A stretch of 29,636 nucleotides of DNA, taken from Neocallimastix lanati (nom. inval.) (taxonomy: Eukaryota > Neocallimastigomycota > Neocallimastigomycetes > Neocallimastigales > Neocallimastigaceae). The translations under genes and the position numbers were made by a program. The stretch is taken from assembly GCA_016946835.1 (NCBI GenBank), contig JACVTC010000002.1, forward strand, positions 3,790,001-3,819,636, read 5' to 3'. The notes beneath the pieces were generated by a model. That model had not been told where the DNA came from, searched no databases, and saw only the letters and a program-made list of their open reading frames with translations. Positions 1 through 10,517 of the stretch are shown here, piece after piece (the first letter of the stretch is position 1; every line of letters starts with the position of its first letter).

Positions 1-473
1 TTCAATTAAATCCCAAATATCAAGAAATTTAAATAAAAAACTACCATCCAATTTAACAACATTTACTGAAATTCCTAATAAATCTAAATATTATAAACCA
101 AAGCGAGGTGAAAATTTTATTATATTCAAAAAATACTAATTTAATAATTTTTCAATCCCTTTTTCAAGTAAAATTATTTAGAATATAATGATGATATATT
201 TGTTGATGGTCATTTTTTATTGCCCCTAAATTTAGTTATCAAATATTTATTACAAGAACTTACGCTAAAGAGTTAGATAGTTTTTATACTACTTCTTTTG
301 CAATATTAAAAAATAAAGAACAAGAAACATATAAAATATTATTTAAAAAATTAAAAAAAAAAAATGCTAATACGTGTAACAATAATATTATAATTGCAGA
401 ATCACTCAATAGTTATTTAATTAATTTATTTCCAACAAAACCATCTTATTATGATTTAAATAATATATTATAA
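1..473 (+). pseudogene. MULE-type transposase domain remnant (5' partial, frameshifted)
   Basis: No single frame is open, but four successive pieces read as one degenerate protein. 2-139 is open in one frame up to a TAA at 137-139. About 138-180 continues in a second frame. 181 to about 233 continues in a third with the motif DDIFVDGHF. 234-473 finishes in a fourth with YQIFITRTYAKELDSFYTTS and then FAILKNKEQETYKILF, ending in TAA at 471-473. The order 'aspartate-Gly-x-Phe, then YQ(I/L)F hydrophobic strand, then SFYTTSF, then NKEQ-TY' is what I know from MULE/Mutator DDE transposases, where the Asp of DGTF is the first catalytic acid; here Thr is replaced by His. The rest of the catalytic core is absent. 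The start lies outside the window. The family call rests on remembered motif order, not on a search. Confidence 0.6.
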
Positions 474-1814
474 ATATTATTTTATAATAAATAATTAAGA
501 AATGAGGAATAACCAAACGAAATAATAATAATTCTTTCATTCGAAAATTTAATTTATAAAGCTTAATAAATTTATACAGTTTAAATAAATATTCAAATGC
601 GTCTCTATAATTAATAATTTTATCATTATAATTATTTTTTTTTAATAATATTTAAATAAAAGAATTATTATTAATAATATTTATATTTTTAATAACATTT
701 ATATTTTTATATAATTCTTTTGTTAATAGCATTTAAATAAAAAAATTAAAATCATAAAATCTAACCATTATATGATTTATTTAATTATTCACTTAATAAT
801 TAATTTAAAAATTGAAATAACAAATTAATACAATAAAATAATATTATGTAGCATAATATAGCTATAGCCACATATTTATATACATCACGTGAAAAAAATT
901 GGCGTTATGCAACCTCCCCGTTATTACTATCCTTTTTTTTTTTTTTTTTTTTTGAAATTTTACTATATTAGTAATATTTTTTATTAAAAAATAAAAGTAA
1001 AACTAAGTTATTATAAAACTGACAAATAATATAATTTTGATATCCTTTGGTAAATAAAAATAAATTTTAAATCGACGATGATAATTGAAATTATTTATAT
1101 GAATAAATAAAAGTTAAGATATTAACATTATTTTTAAATAAGTATTTCATATATAAAAAAATGTAAATTTGGTTAATACCTACCTTTCATTATTTATATT
1201 ATAAATTACTATTATTATTTTATTATTATATTATTATATTATTATATTTATTTATTATTTTTTTATTATTATTATAGTAGTTTCTATTATTATTATAATT
1301 ATTAATTATTTATTATATATTACTATTATTAATTATTTACTATTTATTATTATAATCATAATATTAACAGATTAGGTAATTTTAAAATTTTAAATAAATT
1401 ATTCTTTTTAATTTTGCATTGAAAATTTACATATGCATATTAAAATTAAATTTTATTTTTAAAATTAATTTTAATTATAATGTTATTATAATAAAATCTA
1501 TATAAAAAAATTTTTTTTTTTTTTATTTTATTTATTTATTATTAAAGAATTATATTTTTTTAATTAAGTTTTATTTTTATATAGAAATATAAATATAAAA
1601 AATTTTTTTTTCAGAACTAAAAAAAATAAAACATTAATAAATATATATATGTTGAAATTTGGAGAGATATATACCTAAACAACATAAAAAGAAGTTTTAT
1701 TCTGAAAACAAAGAGAGCAAAATATAAATAATACAGACAAACAAAAAAAAAAATAAATTAAATAAAAATCAACCTTTTTTTTTTTTTTAATTTTTATTAC
1801 AATTAAATATTAAA
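474..1814. other. AT-rich intergenic stretch upstream of RPN8
   Basis: Low-complexity A/T DNA with ATT/TTA runs (about 1205-1370), a T run at 933-953 and several short homopolymers. No supported gene. One less AT-biased island lies at about 855-932 and includes CACGTG at 886-891. The last 100 bases before the RPN8 ATG are purine- and T-run-rich, as is usual for the 5' flanks in this window. Confidence 0.6.
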
Positions 1815-2096
1815 ATGCCAATAACTGAAGTTACTCCAACTAATGTCGTAATTCACCCATTAGTTTTATTATCAGTTGTTGATCACTACAATCGTGTTGC
1901 AAAAAATACAAAAAAGAGAGTTGTCGGTGTCTTATTAGGTCAATGGAATCCTGACAATACTGTTAATGTTGCTAATAGTTATGCAAGTATGTCTATATAT
2001 ATAAATTATTTGATTTATGATCCATTCGATATTTATATATGAATAGAAATATACAATAATTAATTTAAAATCTATTTCTTAATAATGAATTACATG

Positions 2097-2159
<63 letters not shown>

Positions 2160-3531
2160 TAAGAAAATTTTATTAAAGAAAATTATAATAAATATGCATT
2201 TCGTTAAAATTTAATAAAATAATTTAATATTTTAATTAAATATTTAATATATATATATATAATATACTATTAAAATTATTTTAATAAATAATTAATAATT
2301 GTTCTTTATAAAATATAAAATTAAAAAAAAAATAATTATTATATATGTTCATTAATTCATAATTTATTTATTATCAATAGTTCCATTTGAAGAAGATGAA
2401 AGAGATCCATCGGTATGGTACTTAGATCATAATTATCACGAATCTATGTATGAAATGTTTAAGAAAGTTAATGGTAGGTATTTTGTTTTATTATTATTTT
2501 ATATATTAACAAGATATAATTATAATAACAAAATTTAAAATATATTAAAACAAAGTAAATTAATTTAGTACTATAATTTTAAATTATTAATTAATATTAA
2601 TAAATTTGAAATATCATTATTTAAAGCAAAGGAAAAGGTTGTTGGTTGGTATCATAGTGGTCCAAAACTTCGTGCTTCTGATTTAGAAATTAATGAATTA
2701 TTTAAAAAGTTTATTCCAAAACCTGTTTTAGTTGTCATTGATGTAAAACCAAAAGATTTAGAAATTCCAACTGAAGCTTATTATGCTGTTGAAGAAGTTC
2801 ATGATGTAAATATTATTAAATAAATATAAATATATATATAAAAAAACATTAAAATAATGAATTATATAAAAAGAATTATTAAAAATAAAATATTTAATAA
2901 CTATAAATCTTATTACAATTAACAATTTCATAATATTTAATTATATATATACTATATTATGTGTAACATAAAAAATTATTAATTTATTATTTATTTAATT
3001 CAGGATGGTACTGAAACTACTCAAACTTTTATACATGTTCCATCTTCAATAGAAGCTGAAGAAGCTGAAGAAATTGGTGTTGAACATTTATTAAGAGATA
3101 TTAAAGATAACAATGTTGGTAACTTATCTACAAAAATTACTAATCAGTTGAATTCACTTCGTAGTTTACAACTTCGTTTAGAAAGCATTAGAGATTATTT
3201 AGAAAAGGTTGTTTCCGGTCAACTACCAGTTAATCATCAAATTATTTACAATTTACAAGATATTTTCAATGCTTTACCAAGTTTAGATGTTCCACAACTT
3301 GTAAAGGCATTCAATATTAAAACTAATGATGAACTCTTTGCTATATATATTTCTTCATTAATACGATCTATTATTGCATTACACGAATTAATTGATAATA
3401 AGATTATGTTAAAGAAGGTTGAAAATAATGAAGATGAACCAAAGGCAGAGAACACAACCGCTGAAGCTAATAAAGATAAGGCTGAAGCAACTACCTCTAC
3501 TGATAATAAGGAAAAAAGTGAAAGTAAATAA
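1815..3531 (+). CDS. RPN8: 26S proteasome regulatory subunit Rpn8 (PSMD7 family), 4 exons
   Basis: Exons: 1815-1986, 2381-2473, 2627-2805, 3004-3531; all introns GT-AG (donors GTATGT, GTAGGT, GTAAAT), 972 nt, 323 aa. The protein is a structural subunit of the proteasome lid that pairs with Rpn11. The MPN domain covers about residues 8-140, with [26 protein letters not shown]-like IPFEEDERD, and GWYHSGPKL. The HSG-P sequence replaces the HxH zinc ligands of the JAMM motif, so this is the catalytically inactive MPN type expected for Rpn8, not Rpn11. Then follow [32 protein letters not shown], and [12 protein letters not shown] with [16 protein letters not shown], which are typical of Rpn8 C-terminal helices. 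The tail from about residue 290 is charged (E/K/T/A). Exon joins reproduce conserved blocks exactly (SYA|IPF, KKVN|AKE, VHD|DGT), which fixes the splice sites. Length matches the family (about 320-340). Confidence 0.96.
2099..2159. repeat. (AAT)n microsatellite in RPN8 intron 1
   Basis: About 20 uninterrupted AAT/TAA triplets inside the first intron (1987-2380). Confidence 0.9.
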
Positions 3532-4447
3532 AGTGAATAAATCAAGAAATATATTTTTTTTTTTTGTTTTTTCAAAAAAAAAAAAAATTACAAAAATAAA
3601 ATTATAAAAAAAAAATATTCAATGAACAAATAAATTAGTAGTTTTAATAAAACAGCACATATATATTTAAGTATATATATATATATTAATGAAAAAATGA
3701 AAAAAAAAAAAAAAAAAATATGTAAAAAAAAAAAAAATATTCAATAAATAAAAAATAATAACAATAATATAAATAACATAAGTTTTGAAATTGATTATAA
3801 GAAATAATATTAATAAATAATAATTAAAATAATGATAAATGATAATAATAATAAATTTTTCTTTAGTTAATGTTACAATTAAAAATAATATTAAAAAGAA
3901 TAAAGAATAATTAATAAATAATTTTATTAATAATTATTTTTATTATATACTAAAATTTAATTTTTTTTTTAAAAAAAAAAAAAAAAAACAATAATAAACA
4001 AATAAATATAAATAACTTCGATAAATAGTTATTATATATATATGAAACATATTTACAACATATCATAAATAATAATAATAATAATATAAATATATATATT
4101 AAAAAAAAAAAAGTTATAATTCTACTTTTAATAAATGATTAATAGTTTTAATATAATAAAGTAATTTGGTTATATTATAGTGATATATTAGTAATAAAAG
4201 AAGTTATTTATAAAATTCAAATATTTTATACCATTACTTATTTCTATTTTATAGCTCTGCTTTATGTCCAATTAATTTTTTTTTTTTTTTTTTTTTCAAA
4301 AAAAAAAAAAAAAAAAATACAGTATTAGTAATCATTTATTTAATTTTATTACGAGTAAATCTTTTTCTAACATTTAAAAATTTATAACATAATTTATACT
4401 ATTTTTTGACGCATATATCAAAATAATTTTTAATAGAATTATTATAT

Positions 4448-4449
<2 letters not shown>

Positions 4450-4509
<60 letters not shown>
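4450..4509. repeat. 60-base poly(T) tract
   Basis: Uninterrupted T from 4450 to 4509, the longest homopolymer in the window. On the minus strand it is an A60 run directly after a less AT-biased segment. Confidence 0.9.
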
Positions 4510-4513
<4 letters not shown>

Positions 4514-4714
4514 AGGTATCCTGAGGTGACTTAAAATTATTTATTTCAACTAAAAAAATATATTATTTATCAAATTAAAAAAAAAGTAAAATTCATAATA
4601 AAGATAGGTCGGTGTCCAACATCATTCAAAGAAATATTATCTGGAGATTCCATTCCAGAGAAAATGGTGTATAAATACATTATATATATATATATAAAAA
4701 GAGGAATAGCTTTT

Positions 4715-4745
<31 letters not shown>

Positions 4746-5116
4746 GTTGATTATTTTTTCTATTTATTGTTATTTTTATTATTTTTTTTTTTTTTTTTTT
4801 TTTTTATAATAAGCCTTTTATTATTTATCTATTTATCTATTTATTTATTTATTTATTTTTTCTATTTAATTACTTATTTTCTCTATATGATAATTTTAAT
4901 TACTAAAAAATAAAATAAATGTTTCTTTTTATTACCAATATCATCATTATTTTTATTAATTATATTATTATTTTATAATTATTATTATTATTTTCACATT
5001 TTTATTATCATTAATAGTATTAATATTAATATTTTTATATTAAATTTATTAATTAAATTTTAACTTAAAATAGAATTGTATATACTTATTAATTTTCTAT
5101 TTTATTTTATATATAC

Positions 5117-5195
<79 letters not shown>
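5117..5195. repeat. (ATT)n microsatellite downstream of EXO70
   Basis: About 26 ATT triplets, within 100 bases of the EXO70 stop codon (the gene is on the minus strand), so it may lie in the 3' UTR. Confidence 0.85.
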
Positions 5196-5288
5196 AGTTT
5201 ATATTTATTTCAATTTTATTTCAATTAAAATGTATTATTATTATTATTATTATTATCATTATTTTGTTTGTTTATAATTTTATCAAAT

Positions 5289-8200
5289 TTAATCTGTTGA
5301 GGTACTAAATAGTTTATTTAATGCATCTTCAATATTCTCATTAGTCCATTGAATATATTTTGATGGATTTTTTGTAAAGTCTATGGATTGGTATCTTAAA
5401 AATATCAAATAAATAGTATAAAATAAAAATAAATATTATAATAAAAATCAATAATTAATATTTTAAAATTATTACGATTTAATATATTATAAAGTTATTT
5501 ATTACATATATATTTAACTTACTTTTTATAAAACCTACTATACATTGGAATAATGACTTGTTTAATTTCATTTAAAATTTGATTTCTTAATTCAGTATCT
5601 GGTATAGAATAAGCTTTATGAACTTTATAAATTTCATCAAATTTATTATTGAAACTCTAAATAATTGAAAAATTTTATTTAAAATTTTATTATTATTAAT
5701 AAACATAAAAATAATAATAATAATAATAATATAATAATAATAATATATTATCATTTCGAATAAAAATAAAAAATATATATATATATAAAATAATAAAATA
5801 TATACTTTAAATGATTCTTTAATTGTTTGCTTTTGACTTTTATTTAATGAAGTTTTAATTGAACCATCTTTAACGTAGGTAACATCCATTAGTGATAAAA
5901 CACAATTATTCCAACTTTGCATATACGTATTGATTTGAGCTTTTATTATTTCATTAAACTTAGGACCAATATCACCACTAATCATTTCTGAAAGCTTTGA
6001 ATTTTGAATATTTTTTAAAATATAATTATAATTATTGATTAAAAATATCCTTGCTAGGGAATCTTTCTTGTATCCGTGAGACTTTGTTTCAAGCATAGAT
6101 ATTAAAGTATCTATAATATCATCTATTGTATTTTATAATATACATTTAAATATAATGATTTTAAAATAAAATAAAATAAAATAAAATAAAATAAATAGTA
6201 GAAATATTAATATAAAGTACAGATTGAATAAAATAAAATAAATAGTAGAAATATTAATATAAAGTACAGATTGAATAAAATAAAATAAAATAAAATAAAA
6301 TAAAATAAAATAAAATAAAATAAATACTAGAAATATTAATATAAAGTACAGATTGAATAAAATAAAATAAAATAAAATAAAATAAAATAAAATAAAATAA
6401 AATAAAATAAAATAAATAGTAGAAATATTAATATAAAGTACAGATTGAATAAAATAAAATAAAATAAAATAAAATAAAATAAAATAAAATAAAATAAAAT
6501 AAAATAAAATAAAATAAAATAAAATAAAATAAAATAAATAGTAGAAATATTAATATAAAGTACAGATTGAATAAAATAAAATAAATAGTAGAAATATTAA
6601 TATAAAGTACAGATTGAATAAAATAAAATAAAATAAAATAAAATAAAATAAAATAAAATAAAATAAATACTAGAAATATTAATATAAAGTACAGATTGAA
6701 TAAAATAAAATAAAATAAAATAAAATAAAATAAAATAAAATAAAATAAAATAAAATAAAATAAAATAAAATAAAATAAAATAAAATAAAATAAAATAAAA
6801 TAAAATAAAATAAATAGTAGAAATATTAATATAAAGTACAGATTGAATAAAATAAAATAAAATAAAATAAAATAAAATAAAATAAAATAAAATAAAATAA
6901 AATAAAATAAAATAAAATAAAATAAAATAAAATAAAATAAAATAAAATAAAATAAATAGTAGAAATATTAATATAAAGTACAGATTGAATAAAATAAAAT
7001 AAAATAAAATAAAATAAAATAAAATAAAATAAAATAAATAGTAGAAATATTAATATAAAGTACAGATTGAATAAAATAAAATAAAATAAAATAAAATAAA
7101 ATAAAATAAAATAAATAGTAGAAATATTAATATAAAGTACAGATTGAATAAAATAAAATAAAATAAAATAAAATAAAATAAAATAAAATAAAATAAAATA
7201 AATAGTAGAAATATTAATATAAAGTACAGATTGAATAAAATAAAATAAAATAAAATAAAATAAAATAAAATAAAATAAAATAAAATAAAATAAAATAAAA
7301 TAAAATAAAATAAAATAAAATAAAATAAAATAAAATAAAATAAAATAAAATAAAATAAAATAAAATAAAATAAAATAAATAGTAGAGATATTAATATAAA
7401 GTACAGATTGAATAAAATAAAATAAAATAAAATAAAATAAAATAAAATAAAATAAAATAAAATAAAATAAAATAAAATAAAATAAAATAAAATAAAATAA
7501 AATAAAATAAAATAAAATAAAATAAAATAAAATAAAATAAAATAAATAGTAGAGATATTAATATAAAGTACAGATTGAATAAAATAAAATAAAATAAAAT
7601 AAAATAAAATAAAATAAAATAAAATAAAATAAAATAAAATAAAATAAAATAAAATAAAATAAAATAAAATAAAATAAAATAAAATAAAATAAATAAAATA
7701 AAATAAAATAAAGAAGTACAACAAAGAAGAAAAAGTATTAATAAAAATTAATTAAAATAAAGAAGGATAATAAAGAAGAAAAATTAATAATAATAATAAA
7801 TTAAATAAAATAAAATAAAAAAAAAAAATAATAATAAAATAATAAACAAGTAAATTATTAATAAAAATAAAATAAAATTAAGAATATGTACTGTAATATG
7901 CTTGTGGTCCTTCATTTAATACTGGTAATGATGATAAAGTTTCATCATTTGTTCTTAATTTACCATTTTGAATATCTGTTAACATTTGCTCTATTGGTTT
8001 TTTATAATTAATAAATCGTTTAAAACAATTTACAGTCTTGATAAATATAATATCAAATAATTTTTTTATTAAATTATAAAATATATATATATATATATAT
8101 AAATTAATTGTCATTAAATAAACATTTAGAGCTAATTAATAAATGGTTAAATATATATATATATATATTAACTTACATTACTTGTAAGTTCATAAACTGT

Positions 8201-8453
8201 TCCATCAATTGATAAGGTTTTTGAGGTGTCATTCTACAATTAATAATTATTGTTTATATTAATTAGTATTTAATTTATTTATATAAATATAAATATGAAA
8301 ATAATATTTAATTATATATTGTTTTATTTATACCTTAATATTATCATATATATTTTTAAAAAAAATAATTGCACAATCTACAATACCCTCTGTTACTTGA
8401 TTAAATTTTGCTTCAATTTCAGGAGTTGTCTAATTAATAAAGAACAAATAATT

Positions 8454-8516
<63 letters not shown>

Positions 8517-8992
8517 TAAATATATATATATATGATATATAAAAAAAATATATAAATATATATATATAAATATTTGTATAAATAAAAAAATAAAATAAAA
8601 ATATATATAAATATAAATATAAAATATAAATATAAATGTAAATAAAACATTTTCTTACTTTCATGTTTTCTTTAATTGTAGAATTCTGTTCATTAAAAAC
8701 TCCAAATATATCAAAAATAACAAATATATCTGAAAAATTCTTTTTCATTAAATTCTTATTAACTTGTTGCAAAATACTTTGGCCTGCATCTATAAAATTA
8801 TCTATCATTGGAGTTAATGATTTCTTATATCCATCATTTACACGATCATCTACTAAGCAACGTTGTGAAAATTCTTTTTCTTTCTATTTATTTATAACAT
8901 TTGCAAATTATATCAATAATAATAATAATAATAATAATAAATTAATAAAAAAAATAATGATTATTTGGACACAATATATAAAATATTAACTC

Positions 8993-9052
<60 letters not shown>

Positions 9053-10517
9053 GTTTGTTTGTTTGTTTGTTTGTTTGTTTGTTTGTTTACTATTGTTATT
9101 ATTGTTTGTTTATTTGTTTCTTAATTATATAAAAATATTTTTTTAAAACCGCATACTTCTATAACGTTTAGGACAGCTCTTGTATAATCAATATACTTTG
9201 TTGAGCCAGGCTGATACTGATTTAATATTTGATCTTTAGTTTCTTTATTAATATCTTGTACATATTTTAATAAATATCCTGAACGAACATCAACATATAT
9301 ATCAAAGAATCTCGATGATTCAGCTCCTTTATCTTTAAAAGTATTTAAATACTCTGATAACATTTTTAAATTATTCTGAATCTTATTAATTTTTTCAATT
9401 TGATCTTCTACAAAAATTTTTATATATTTAATAAATATTTTAAAATTAATAAATAATTTTTAATACTTTAATATTAATAATAGAATATACCTTTTTCTAA
9501 TTCCTTAGAGTCTAATGAACTACTAACATTATTTAACCAATTTTTAAATAAATTATCTAATTTTTCAATACCTTCCTTTAATACTTTACCCTTTTAAATA
9601 AATAAAAAAATATATTTAAATAAAATTTAAATATTATTAACAATATTAAATTTATATTTAATGTTATTTAAATAATGCAAAAAAAAAAAAATTATATACC
9701 ATTTTTATACTAGTTTTTATGAAACTTTCAAATGGAGTCTCTAAGACATATTTATATGCTTCTCTAAGTCTTTTAATAGTATCCATGTATTCATCTAGAT
9801 TACTTTCACTTGGTCTTTATTTAAAAATAATATATATTATTATTATTATTATTATTTTTTATTTGTTATTAATATAATATTAAATTTTATTTTAATTTTT
9901 ATTTTTTAATGAACTTTTAAATTTAAAATTGAACGAATAAATACCCATAACTAATGAGTCCTTCAATTTCAGTAGCAAGGTCAAAATAGGATATGTATGA
10001 ATTAACCGCAGTTAACGCTGAATCAAGGTCTATTAATTATACAATATTTGTATATAAGTATTTCTATATAAAAAAAAAGTACTGTTTATTGAATTACAAT
10101 AGCAATTTCAAATAAATTTAATAATTACTATCATATAAACGAGTAATTTTCTGAGTGGAACGATGAATTGGAATTACCGAAGTTTCGAGTTCTTCTAATC
10201 TTTCATCGAATGAAGTTAACATATTAACCTAATTATTAAGGAAAATATTTTTTTTTAACATTAATTTAATAGACCAGTAAAAAATCATTATTTTTCAATA
10301 ATAATAATTAAATTATATATATATTTTAAAGATTATATTTATAATTCATAAAAATAAATAAAGCAAGAAAACTGAAATCAGACTAATTTTTAATTTTTAC
10401 CATTTTCTCTGTTAATTCTTTTGTTTTTTTTAAGTTTTGTTCCATAAATTCCAATTCTGTAACTTCCTCTTCAATCATTTGTTCAAATTCTTTTTGTTTT
10501 TTTTTAATACTATTCAT
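5289..10517 (-). CDS. EXO70: Exocyst complex component Exo70, 13 exons
   Basis: Exons in coding order: 10401-10517, 10129-10228, 9945-10029, 9700-9814, 9491-9590, 9157-9407, 8659-8883, 8334-8429, 8177-8233, 7892-8036, 5806-6122, 5523-5656, 5289-5394; 1848 nt, 615 aa, close to yeast (about 620) and animal Exo70. Every intron is GT-AG with a GTA donor and all phases close. Exo70 tethers secretory vesicles to the plasma membrane with the rest of the exocyst and binds PI(4,5)P2 through its C-terminal domain. Diagnostic blocks: an N-terminal coiled-coil-like stretch, then MLTSFDERLEELE with VIPIHRSTQKI (exon 2), DGTVYELTSN (exon 9), ARIFLINNYNYILKNIQ (exon 11), YKVHKAYSIPDTELR (exon 12), and DFTKNPSKYIQW in the last exon, a hallmark of the family's C terminus. 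The start is the first ATG ahead of the coiled coil. Intron 10 (6123-7891) carries a large satellite; joining across it restores frame between exon 10 (TDIQNGKLR region) and exon 11. Confidence 0.94.
6162..7713. repeat. Higher-order (TAAAA)n array with 14 interspersed ~32-nt units, in EXO70 intron 10
   Basis: About 1.55 kb of TAAAA pentamers (TTTTA in the sense of EXO70) broken by 14 copies of a unit that begins TAGTAGAAATATTAATATAA and ends AAAGTACAGATTG. Unit starts: 6196, 6243, 6325, 6417, 6539, 6586, 6668, 6815, 6957, 7039, 7116, 7203, 7380, 7547. Two copies begin TACTAG (6325, 6668) and two carry GAGAT for GAAAT (7380, 7547). Each start-to-start distance (47, 82, 92, 122, 47, 82, 147, 142, 82, 77, 87, 177, 167) leaves remainder 2 on division by 5, so the unit has a fixed length and the pentamer blocks differ only by whole pentamers. 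The array lies entirely within intron 10. Confidence 0.95.
8456..8536. repeat. Poly(A) then (TA)n low-complexity tract in EXO70 intron 7
   Basis: A run of about 30 A followed by TA dinucleotides and TATAAA variants that continue to about 8640. It fills the intron at 8430-8658. Confidence 0.8.
9001..9088. repeat. (TA)n, poly(T) and (GTTT)n compound repeat in EXO70 intron 6
   Basis: TA dinucleotides (about 9000-9024), a T run of about 28, then nine GTTT units (about 9053-9088), all inside the intron at 8884-9156. Confidence 0.85.

Larger units (their letters stand above)
3532..5288. other. Convergent intergenic region between RPN8 and EXO70
   Basis: No supported gene. It holds the RPN8 3' flank with T-run/A-run foldbacks (about 3552-3586, 3960-3988, 4276-4317), a T run of about 60 bases (4450-4509), two less AT-biased islands on the left (4512-4540, 4602-4672), more T runs (about 4718-4742, 4783-4805) and an (ATT)n tract just downstream of the EXO70 stop. 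See the findings for the 4450-4672 block. Confidence 0.6.

Noticed and set aside
3246-3575. Antisense open frame opposite the RPN8 last exon
   Set aside because: It is the shadow of a real coding exon, with no family resemblance of its own.
4600-4672. tRNA or spliceosomal RNA gene
   Set aside because: I looked for A and B boxes, a cloverleaf and the conserved cores of U1, U2, U4, U5 and U6 and saw none; only a 6-bp hairpin is clear.
6162-7713. CRISPR-like array (regular identical units with intervening sequence)
   Set aside because: The intervening sequence is one pentamer repeated, not unique spacers, the setting is a eukaryotic intron, and no cas gene is present.
7050-7724. Long minus-strand open frame made of Phe/Tyr/Ile/Leu repeats
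   Set aside because: It is the pentamer TTTTA read in frame; five-base repeats without a stop stay open by arithmetic. It lies within EXO70 intron 10 and has no protein-like variation.
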